Positions 56,828 to 64,000 of a stretch of DNA of 64,000 bases are shown here, piece by piece. This DNA comes from Hypericum androsaemum (Eukaryota > Streptophyta > Magnoliopsida > Malpighiales > Hypericaceae): the NCBI GenBank assembly GCA_963995505.1, contig OZ023181.1, forward strand, positions 21,882,221 through 21,946,220. The letters are read 5' to 3'. Positions within the stretch are counted from its first letter, which is position 1. Each line of letters starts with the position of its first letter. The notes below the pieces were generated by a model that saw only the letters and a program-made list of their open reading frames with translations, was not told the DNA's origin and searched no databases. The translations under genes were made by a program, and so were the position numbers.

Positions 56828-59800
56828 TATTAAAAAACTTATTAATGCTTCTGGATAATAAATCTGCGAGACTATTATTTTTCCCTTTAATATGCTCAAA
56901 TTCTATGGAATATCCACTGCCTTGTATTAAGTTTTGTAAGTTAATCCATCTAGTTCGATTTATCTTTTTGATATTTTCATTTTTTAAAAACTTAACTATA
57001 GCTTCGCAATCCGTTCTTACTGTAAATTCCTTATTTATATATAATTTGAACTTGTCTAATGCATTTATTAATGCCTGTATTTCAAAATCTAGGCTAGTCC
57101 ACTTCATACCGGCTTTATTAAAATTACCACTAGCGTATGCTGCTATTCTTTCCGTGTATTTGTCTGCATATTTATGTGGTTTGCAGATCATTACTGCTCC
57201 CCATCCTTCTTTACTTCCATCACATTCTATAATAATATAATCTGTGGTAAGAGGTAATTCTAAGGGTTTTATCTTCCGAACCTCTTGTTTGATTTTCTTA
57301 ACTAATTCTATGTCCTCTTTATTGAAATTTCTTTGACCATTTTTGGACGTTTTACTGTATAAAGGTCCTGTTAATTTACTAAGATTTGGAATAAATTTTC
57401 TTGCATAATTCATGATCCCTAAGAAAGCTTGTATTTGTTTCAGACCTTCTAATTTATCCGGAAAACTAAGAATTTTTTCGGCTATATGTGGTTGTAATTC
57501 TATTTTACCGTTTCCTATTTCTAAGCCAAAAAAGGAGATTTTTCTTTTAAATAATTCTATTTTCTTCTTACTTAATACTATCCCTTGTTTTACTACTTCT
57601 TCAAAAATTACAGCTAAATGTTGTTCATGTTCAGTAACCGAGTTACTGGCTATGAGGATATCGTCAATATATACTAGGCAAAAGGCGTATTTTAGAAAAA
57701 TACTATCCATAAACCTTTGAAAAACTGCGGGTGCATTTTTTAAGCCAAAACTAAGGACATTCCACTCAAAATGTCCTTCTGGACATGTGAAAGCTGTCCA
57801 TGGTTTAAACCATTCTTCTAATTGTAGCTGATTGTATCCTGATTTTAGATCGAATTTACTAAATATCTTTTTATTCTGAATTAATCCTATAAGATTATCT
57901 TTGTTTGGAATATTATACGCATCATCTATTGTATTATCGTTTAACCTTTTATAATTATATACTATTCTAGCCTTTCCTCGTTTGATTTCACTATGGTTTC
58001 TAACTATGAAAGCCGCTGTTCTATGTGGACTTTCTGACCTTCGAATTAAATTTTGTTTAAGCGTTTCGGGGATTTGATTCCTAAATTCGTCCCTATCTAG
58101 GGGGCTATAATCGATATTTGCAGTTACTATTCGAATATCAGGGTTTTTAATTTTCATTTTTGCTAAAAAGTTTACTCTAGATTTTGTTATATCATCTCCT
58201 ATTAATCCTAATTTTTCTAATTTCTGAATTTTAGGGTAGTTTATGCTACTTTTTATATCTGGTCCTTTTTCTAAATCTTGTGACAACATTTTTCCTAACA
58301 TCTGATAAGCTTCATTTTCTATAGTACTTGATTGTACATTTGTTTTTGTTGTTAAAAAATCTAAGTGGGAGTGTCCACCACGCTTGCGCGCGAACTCTGA
58401 TGTTTGAATATATTTATTAGTTGGAAAGGTATAAACATGTTTACTAATGGTAATGCAGTTACGGGCTATAGTAAGACTTCCATTGAGGCTACAAAGAAAG
58501 TTAATGCCTAGTAAAAACTCTTTACTACGAGTGCCTTCAGGGGCAATATTTACCTGTGGAAGATCATATTTAGTACTATAATTACCTGCAAAATCTAAAA
58601 ATTGAATGCCAGTGGATTCTAAACAATGGGTTAACGTTAGTAATCTATTTTCTACTGTTCGAGTGGTGATATTGTATTTTAGTGGTGTATGGTATTGCTT
58701 AGGAACCATACTGTATCCTATTAAACTCTTCGTACTTCCTGTATCTAAAATGGCTGTTAAATCGAGGAATTTATTATTTTCTAACCAGACTCTACATTTC
58801 AAGGTTATTAGACTAGCTATACAGTCACCGATTATAAATGCTTCTTCTTCTGCTACCTGTTCGGCCATGTGATTTTCTTCAATAATTTCATCAATACCTT
58901 CTTTATGTTTTCCCATATCTCTTTCTATTTCGAGTTTTCTTAATCTTTGTTTAATGAGTTCAATCTCTAATTCATGTTTTTCAATTCGTTCAGTATAAAA
59001 ATTAAAATTGTTATCTTTAATTAATTCTTTTGTTCGTCCTGTTAAATCTGTTTCTATTTTATAGATCTTCTTTATGCATAGAAAGCAGATTTCTTTAAAG
59101 CAGTAATTACATTGATAACGTCTATCTATTGCCGGATATAATTTACAGATATAACAGCTTATATGATTATTTCCTCTATTTCTAATCCATTCGTGGGGAC
59201 ATTCATTTTCCTCTGTATTCATATACGTATATGTTATTTTAGGAGGGTTTTCTTTGTCTGATTCACTGGTTATACTATAAACAGAGTTATCAGAATCGTT
59301 GGTTTTAATACTTTGTATTTCATATTCGTCTAACTGTTCTACTAAGTTAGATCTTTCTGCGTTTTTTGCCTTGTTAGGGCATCTATTTGCTAGGTGATCT
59401 GGATCTCCGCAAATAAAACAGGTACACTTCCTAGTCTTGGGTTTTTTCTTTACGTACTTATCTTTATTTTTCCATGGTTTATCTTTTCTATATGACGTAC
59501 TTTTCCTAAGATATTTTTTCTTACCTTTAGCTCTATCATAATATCCGTATGCTTGTGGCGTATAAACTGCTGTTTTACAGAAAGCCCAAGCTTGCCTTCG
59601 AATTTGTTCTTGCATAGTTGCTTCTTTACACTTTTCCTCTAATTTATTGAATACGTATGTTATTCGTGGTCCTACACCTAATCCTTCTGTTAAGCCATAG
59701 TCAGCTACCCAATCTTCATGTATAGATCTTCCTAAGTCTCCTGGTAATTTTATAAAATATCTATTACACAAATTATCATCCATAGCTCGTCCGGTTTGTG

Positions 59801-61094
59801 CTAGTAATCTAGCAAAGTCGGAGCTAAATTCTTTGATATACTTAAAGTCTGTTATACTTAATTGTTCTAGGTTCCTAACTGCCGTATCTTGTATAAATGT
59901 ATTTTCTTTTGCCGGGTCAACTCCTAATAACAAAATCCTAATCTGACTCGTAAAGTTATAAGGATTATCTCCTAATGATTTTAATGTATTAATTTCTTCG
60001 AGATTTTTAGCCTTTTTGCTTTGCCAAAATCCTAACGCTGTTGGTCCTAAGGTTGTTTCTAAATAAGAGAACATATCTATATCTGATCGTTTATTAGTTT
60101 CCCAATTTCTGACTACTGTTTGTTCCCATACCAGGACTTCGTCTGGCCATAACTGTGGATGTTGCTGTTCTACTAGTAACATATCAGAGCTATATAATCG
60201 TCCAATTGGCATTCTAGATCCTCGACCTCTAAGATTAGATTCTCCTTGGTATGTAATAGATGGTGGAAGCCAGGGTTCTCTCCCTGATCTTTCTGTTCCA
60301 GATGTTCCTGGAGTTATCAAATTAAAAAAAATTAAATGAATTAGTTTATGCCATTGTCTGGTGTTCCTAGTATTCCTATGCTTATTACAATATGTTAAAA
60401 GACCCACATCATACAAGATCAAGATCAAGTCGGTTCCTAGTATTCCTATGCTTATTACAAGGTTATTACCTATAAAATTTTCATACCCTCTTGTTTTCAG
60501 TCCTATTTTTAAATTTTTTAAGTCTTTAATATCTTTTAATACTGCGGGTGAACAGTAAAATAAAGCACTATTTTTACTCATATCTACTTCCATTCCTGCT
60601 ATTATTGCTTTTTTTAAATCGGTTTGCCAAGATTTATCTAGAATTAAGACCAAAGCTTTCGTTCCTAATTCTTTCCTTCCTAGTCCTTTAATACCTATGA
60701 CAATTAACCCTATGTGTACAAAACGTTTTCCTGACTGTTTCAGACGTTTTAGAGTTTCTGGGGTAAATAATTCTATTTCTTCTGCGTTATCCACAATTCT
60801 TAAGCTTTCTTCTCTATTACTTCTTACCAGTACTGTTCGTACATTAAGGAGTCCTGTCTGATATAGAGTTCTAGGATTTAAAGCATCTACCTGAGCATTA
60901 TTATATAGTTCTAGGTTTCGTTCGACATCTATTTCTTCTTCTAACTGAACTACATCCTGTGTACTATTACTTCCTGATCCTCTAAGCAGTCTTCCCAAAA
61001 ATGAATCTGTTGAGATATTATCACTTACACTATTTCTAGCTGGTTCTGTTATAGTCCCAGTTCTATAAGGTCTTCCAGGGAATGGCGTTGTCAT
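56814..61094 (-). CDS. EPRV ORF2-ORF3 in-frame fusion (copy 5), 1426 residues open
   Basis: A single frame from the ORF2 ATG through two-thirds of the movement protein, a junction-encoded linker (about 60.3-60.4 kb), then coat, both Cys motifs, protease, RT ('YIDDILIAS') and complete RNase H. The junction deletes the movement-protein C-terminus and the ORF3 N-terminus. The linker has 7 A where copy 2 has 9, and so stays in frame. The layout, movement protein fused to coat polyprotein, resembles badnaviruses, but here it is a deletion product shared with copy 2 rather than the virus design, since copy 1 has separate frames. No stops remain. Confidence 0.85.
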   Translation of the reverse strand: MTTPFPGRPYRTGTITEPARNSVSDNISTDSFLGRLLRGSGSNSTQDVVQLEEEIDVERNLELYNNAQVDALNPRTLYQTGLLNVRTVLVRSNREESLRIVDNAEEIELFTPETLKRLKQSGKRFVHIGLIVIGIKGLGRKELGTKALVLILDKSWQTDLKKAIIAGMEVDMSKNSALFYCSPAVLKDIKDLKNLKIGLKTRGYENFIGNNLVISIGILGTDLILILYDVGLLTYCNKHRNTRNTRQWHKLIHLIFFNLITPGTSGTERSGREPWLPPSITYQGESNLRGRGSRMPIGRLYSSDMLLVEQQHPQLWPDEVLVWEQTVVRNWETNKRSDIDMFSYLETTLGPTALGFWQSKKAKNLEEINTLKSLGDNPYNFTSQIRILLLGVDPAKENTFIQDTAVRNLEQLSITDFKYIKEFSSDFARLLAQTGRAMDDNLCNRYFIKLPGDLGRSIHEDWVADYGLTEGLGVGPRITYVFNKLEEKCKEATMQEQIRRQAWAFCKTAVYTPQAYGYYDRAKGKKKYLRKSTSYRKDKPWKNKDKYVKKKPKTRKCTCFICGDPDHLANRCPNKAKNAERSNLVEQLDEYEIQSIKTNDSDNSVYSITSESDKENPPKITYTYMNTEENECPHEWIRNRGNNHISCYICKLYPAIDRRYQCNYCFKEICFLCIKKIYKIETDLTGRTKELIKDNNFNFYTERIEKHELEIELIKQRLRKLEIERDMGKHKEGIDEIIEENHMAEQVAEEEAFIIGDCIASLITLKCRVWLENNKFLDLTAILDTGSTKSLIGYSMVPKQYHTPLKYNITTRTVENRLLTLTHCLESTGIQFLDFAGNYSTKYDLPQVNIAPEGTRSKEFLLGINFLCSLNGSLTIARNCITISKHVYTFPTNKYIQTSEFARKRGGHSHLDFLTTKTNVQSSTIENEAYQMLGKMLSQDLEKGPDIKSSINYPKIQKLEKLGLIGDDITKSRVNFLAKMKIKNPDIRIVTANIDYSPLDRDEFRNQIPETLKQNLIRRSESPHRTAAFIVRNHSEIKRGKARIVYNYKRLNDNTIDDAYNIPNKDNLIGLIQNKKIFSKFDLKSGYNQLQLEEWFKPWTAFTCPEGHFEWNVLSFGLKNAPAVFQRFMDSIFLKYAFCLVYIDDILIASNSVTEHEQHLAVIFEEVVKQGIVLSKKKIELFKRKISFFGLEIGNGKIELQPHIAEKILSFPDKLEGLKQIQAFLGIMNYARKFIPNLSKLTGPLYSKTSKNGQRNFNKEDIELVKKIKQEVRKIKPLELPLTTDYIIIECDGSKEGWGAVMICKPHKYADKYTERIAAYASGNFNKAGMKWTSLDFEIQALINALDKFKLYINKEFTVRTDCEAIVKFLKNENIKKINRTRWINLQNLIQGSGYSIEFEHIKGKNNSLADLLSRSINKFFNNAGK

Positions 61095-61690
61095 TTTTTA
61101 GGTAACCAATGAATATACTTTGGAGGAAGGATCTCTTTTCTGGGTCTTTCACCCTGTCCTAAGCTTAATTTTTCTAAGGCTTTTATTAGACCGTTGATTT
61201 CTACCTTAGCGTGATTTTCTTCTTTTAGTCTTTTGATATTTTCTGCTAACTTCTCTAATTCGCCTAAGACTGGTTTTAGTTCTACCTCGTTTCTTTTAGG
61301 TTTTTCTATAAGTGTACTTAATTTTTTAATTTCTAAGATGATCTGTTCGTTCTGATTTTTAATATAATTTTGATTTTCTACCGAGACTTTTAACAATCCT
61401 TCTACTCCCGTAAGTGCTTCTGTCAAGTTATGATGATTTTTAATAGTTAGTTCCCTTTCGACTTCTAAGTGACTTCCTAGACTAATTATTAGATCTGTTA
61501 AACTATTGAGATGATTATTATTACTGTGTAACTTGTGTTCAAAAGTTCTATCAAAACGACAAATTAACTCGTGTCCTTCTAATATTATTTTTGATTTTTC
61601 TCTGGAGCCAAGTTCTAAATCTAAGTAGGCCAGATGTTTTTTACTTGTCGCAATTTTGTAAATTGTGCTCAAGGGTAGAGGTGATGTCAA
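61091..61690 (-). CDS. EPRV ORF1 (copy 5), open, no ATG codon
   Basis: Up to 199 codons between a TAA at 61691-61693 and the TGA that overlaps the ORF2 ATG (ATGA). There is no ATG in the frame anywhere. The first codon is TTG; ATT codons follow at positions 10 and 13. The N-terminal 'HLAYLDLELG' recalls the conserved 'YLDL' of badnavirus ORF1, and the C-terminal half is coiled-coil-like ('LEKLAENIKRLKEENHAKV'). Badnavirus ORF1 products are virion-associated and RTBV ORF1 starts at ATT by ribosome shunting; this frame would need something similar. Length equals that of RTBV P24 as I recall it. Confidence 0.75.
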   Translation of the reverse strand: MTSPLPLSTIYKIATSKKHLAYLDLELGSREKSKIILEGHELICRFDRTFEHKLHSNNNHLNSLTDLIISLGSHLEVERELTIKNHHNLTEALTGVEGLLKVSVENQNYIKNQNEQIILEIKKLSTLIEKPKRNEVELKPVLGELEKLAENIKRLKEENHAKVEINGLIKALEKLSLGQGERPRKEILPPKYIHWLPKK

Positions 61691-61957
61691 TTATGGTGAA
61701 TAGTTTTCCCAGTTAGTCCAGTTCTAGCTTCCCCTTAGGAATAACAAGCATTATTAGTAAAGATAATTTAGAACATAAAAGTAAATAGACAAAGTACATA
61801 AACAGTACTAATAAACAGCTAATCCCAAATTAGAATCACAACCGATACAGATAATCTTGGTTTCACACAAGCGGGTTCTCAGTGTAATGAGGATTTATGC
61901 CTAGCATGGCTACCTTTAACCGAGCCTGTCTTGTTCTTTTAACCTCGAAAATTGTTA

Positions 61958-61972
61958 CTGGCTCTGATACCA
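61958..61972 (-). promoter_or_regulatory. tRNA-Met primer-binding site (copy 5)
   Basis: TGGTATCAGAGCCAG on the minus strand with normal leader on both sides (ORF1 side complete; GGGGGGTGAGTGG side to about 62090). Confidence 0.92.
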
Positions 61973-62146
61973 ATAGGGGGGTGAGTGGCCGGTACGAGAG
62001 TGTGAGGATAGAGAGAGCTTACAGTGGTAGGAGGTGCGTGCCGAAGGGCTCTATGTGCAATCGCCGGTTCGACTGACTCTGACTCTTTTTTTTCTAAAAT
62101 ATGCCTTATTAACATGAATGGGTCTGAGTTATCTTCTTAACCCGGG
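61973..62146 (-). promoter_or_regulatory. Leader piece and short filler
   Basis: 61973-62090 is the leader up to its A-tract. It is joined to about 55 bases (62091-62146, TCTAAAATATGCC onward) whose pieces resemble other viral parts but do not align as a block. Confidence 0.7.
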
Positions 62147-62349
62147 AGGAACCAGCCCAGCTTATTCTTCGCCATGAAGATACAATTAGACAGCTGGAAG
62201 CCCAGATTGTACATCTTCAACAACAAAATGAACATCAGATTAGACACCTGGAGGAAAAAAGACAAGAAGCTGAACAAAAGGCTTTAACAGCTGGAGTTAC
62301 AGCTCAAAAGAATGAACAGACCATAACCATTATGGAGAAGATGGTGGCA
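62147..62349 (+). pseudogene. ORF4 coiled-coil fragment (+ strand)
   Basis: About 200 bases from 'EEPAQLILRHEDTI' through 'ITIMEKMVA', starting at nearly the same ORF4 base as the inverted pieces at 33646 and 42004. It is joined at 62349/62350 to a minus-strand ORF2 fragment. Confidence 0.83.
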
Positions 62350-62699
62350 CGTTTTAGAGTTTCTGGTGTAAATAATTCTATTTCTTCTGCGTTATCCACA
62401 ATTCTTAAGCTTTCTTCTCTATTACTTCTTACCAGTACTGTTCGTACATTAAGGAGTCCTGTCTGATATAGAGTTGTAGGATTTAAAGCATCTACCTGAG
62501 CATTATTATATAGTTCTAGGTTTCGTTCGACATCTATTTCTTCTTCTAACTGAACTACATCCTGTGTACTATTACTTCCTGATCCTCTAAGCAGTCTTCC
62601 CAAAAATGAATCTGTTGAGATATTATCACTTACACTATTTCTAGCTGGTTCTGTTATAGTCCCAGTTCTATAAGGTCTTCCAGGGAATGGCGTTGTCAT
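62350..62699 (-). pseudogene. ORF2 movement protein N-terminal fragment
   Basis: Keeps the ATG at 62699 and about 115 codons before the joint with the ORF4 piece. The ORF1 side is lost at 62700, where filler begins. Confidence 0.85.
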
Positions 62700-63050
62700 T
62701 TTTTAAATCGATGGAATATACGTTGGAGGAAGGATCTCTTTCTACATCACCTCTACCCTTATAGACCTTCTATAAGGTCTAAAGTTTTAGCCAGAAAAGA
62801 GACTTTCTACAGTTAGAAATAACAAGCCAGAGTTATCAGAATCGTTGGTTTCATATAACCAGTTATAGAGCTTAAGAACGCATTTATACCCCCTATCCGT
62901 ATGATATACTTAAACACAAAGTCGGAGTTTTGCAGGTAATTCATGAGCTTAACTTTAGTACTCATGAGGGATAGTATTAATTCGATCTAAAATCAGGATG
63001 AAGATCTTAATTCGATCTAATAATATAGTGTACTGCGGATTAGAATGGTC
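62700..63050. other. Longer filler DNA made of viral snippets
   Basis: 350 bases with no continuous viral alignment, built from short matches: TTGGAGGAAGGATCTCTTT (ORF1 end), TATAAGGTCT, AGAGACTTTCTACAG (ORF4), GAGTTATCAGAATCGTTGGTT (Cys-motif region), TACTCATGAGG (leader), and TTAATTCGATCTAA, which occurs twice (RT). No host sequence was recognised. Confidence 0.72.
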
Positions 63051-64000
63051 AAAGGACCAGATATAAAAAGTAGCATGAACTACCCTAAAATTCAGAAATT
63101 AGAAAAATTAGGATTAATAGGAGATGATATAACAAAATCTAGAGTAAACTTTTTAGCAAAAATGAAAATTAAAAACCCTGATATCCGAATAGTAACTGCA
63201 AATATCGATTATAGCCCCCTAGATAGGGACGAATTTAGGAATCAAATCCCCGAAATGCTTAAACAAAATTTAATTCGAAGGTCAGAAAGTCCACATAGAA
63301 CAGCGGCTTTCATAGTTAGAAACCATAGTGAAATCAAACGAGGAAAGGCTAGAATAGTATATAATTATAAAAGGTTAAATGATAATACAATAGATGATGC
63401 GTATAATATTCCAAACAAAGATAATCTTATAGGATTAATTCAGAATAAAAAGATATTTAGTAAATTCGATCTAAAATCAGGATACAATCAGCTACAATTG
63501 GAAGAATGGTTTAAACCATGGACAGCTTTCACATGTCCAGAAGGACATTTTGAGTGGAATGTCCTTAGTTTTGGCTTAAAAAATGCACCCGCAGTTTTTC
63601 AAAGGTTTATGGATAGTATTTTTCTAAAATACGCCTTTTGCCTAGTATATATTGACGATATCCTCATAGCCAGTAACTCGGTTACTGAACGTGAACAACA
63701 TTTAGCTGTAATTTTTGAAGAAGTAGTAAAACAAGGGATAGTATTAAGTAAGAAGAAAATGGAATTATTTAAAAGAAAAATCTCCTTTTTGGGCTTAGAA
63801 ATAGGAAACGGTAAAATAGAATTACAACCACATATAGCCGAAAAAATTCTTAGTTTTCCGGATAAATTAGAAGGTCTGAAACAAATACAAGCTTTCTTAG
63901 GGATCATGAATTATGCAAGAAAATTTATTCCAAATCTTAGTAAATTAACAGGACCTTTATACAGTAAAACGTCCAAAAATGGTCAAAGAAATTTCAATAA
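63051..64000 (+). pseudogene. RT-RNase H segment (+ strand), continues past the window
   Basis: Open on the + strand from the protease-RT linker ('GPDIKSSMNYPK') through 'YIDDILIAS' and the RT connection domain to the window end. It has a His-to-Arg change after 'VTE' and otherwise agrees with copies 4 and 5. The left end is filler at about 63050. Confidence 0.88.

Larger units (their letters stand above)
24959..64000. mobile_element. Endogenous pararetrovirus (Caulimoviridae) cluster, rearranged multi-copy array
   Basis: From the (AT)n tract to the window end, every stretch of a few hundred bases aligns to one viral genome, apart from short filler DNA. RT-bearing segments occur at about 27.4-28.9, 36.4-37.9, 46.2-47.9, 50.6-52.0, 53.7-54.6, 56.8-58.4 and 63.05-64.0 kb, the fifth and seventh on the + strand and the others on -. 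Four tRNA-Met primer sites are kept. Copies are very similar to each other. Integration of Caulimoviridae is incidental (no viral integrase; none seen here), so the array reflects end-joining and recombination. It continues past the window. Confidence 0.95.

Noticed and set aside
24959..64000. Simple head-to-tail tandem array of virus copies
   Set aside because: Orientation changes, deletions, filler and unequal offsets (about 8.36, 9.0 and 9.8 kb) exclude a plain tandem array.
24959..64000. LTR retrotransposon (gypsy) as the source of the 39-kb block
   Set aside because: No LTRs and no integrase; primer site, movement protein, coat Cys motifs and viroplasmin domain are those of Caulimoviridae.
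24959..64000. CRISPR-like array
   Set aside because: Repeats are kilobase viral copies; no short regular repeat-spacer pattern exists in the window.

Overview
This is nuclear DNA of a flowering plant. The evidence is two intron-rich plant genes (a prolyl 4-hydroxylase of 7 exons and a cytosolic-type aconitase of 20 exons), Ty1/copia and Cassandra retroelements, Mutator-like elements with 9-bp target duplications, and a large block of endogenous pararetrovirus (Caulimoviridae). I cannot name the species. There are no bacterial features.

Layout. Positions 1-9845 are nested retroelements: the 3' end of one copia element (1-1409), then a Cassandra-type TRIM carrying 5S-rRNA-like sequence (1630-9840, flanked by CCCTA on both sides). 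The TRIM is split by a decayed copia element (1758-9467), which is itself split by a solo LTR (6194-7625, target duplication TTCAC). Positions 10157-12926 are a non-autonomous Mutator-like element with long inverted ends, a 9-bp duplication and a captured GeBP/DUF573 gene fragment; a second Mutator-like element (11259-12553) sits inside it. Positions 13985-23633 hold the two ordinary genes, convergent: prolyl 4-hydroxylase on + and aconitase on -. The aconitase upstream region runs to an (AT)20 tract at 24918-24958.

From 24959 to the end, about 39 kb is a rearranged array of one pararetrovirus, present as full, partial and inverted copies. One near-complete unit (25136-33216, minus strand) gives a circular genome of about 8.1 kb. 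Its order is tRNA-Met primer site, ORF1, ORF2 (30K-type movement protein), ORF3 (coat protein, Cys-rich motifs, protease, RT, RNase H), ORF4 (viroplasmin-like domain plus coiled coil), then promoter and leader. ORF1 has no ATG at all, and both Cys motifs of ORF3 have exact badnavirus-type spacing, yet movement protein and ORF4 are separate frames. No copy in the window keeps all four frames open.

The array is joined to the host at the (AT)n tract, where the viral TATA box meets the repeat. Inside it, breakpoints cluster next to the primer-binding site, two blocks share the same pair of inversions, and two junctions are filled with patchworks of short viral snippets. Two viral promoters point into inverted leader or ORF4 copies, so transcripts from them could fold into long hairpins. 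That gives a testable route to siRNA production and silencing of the locus.
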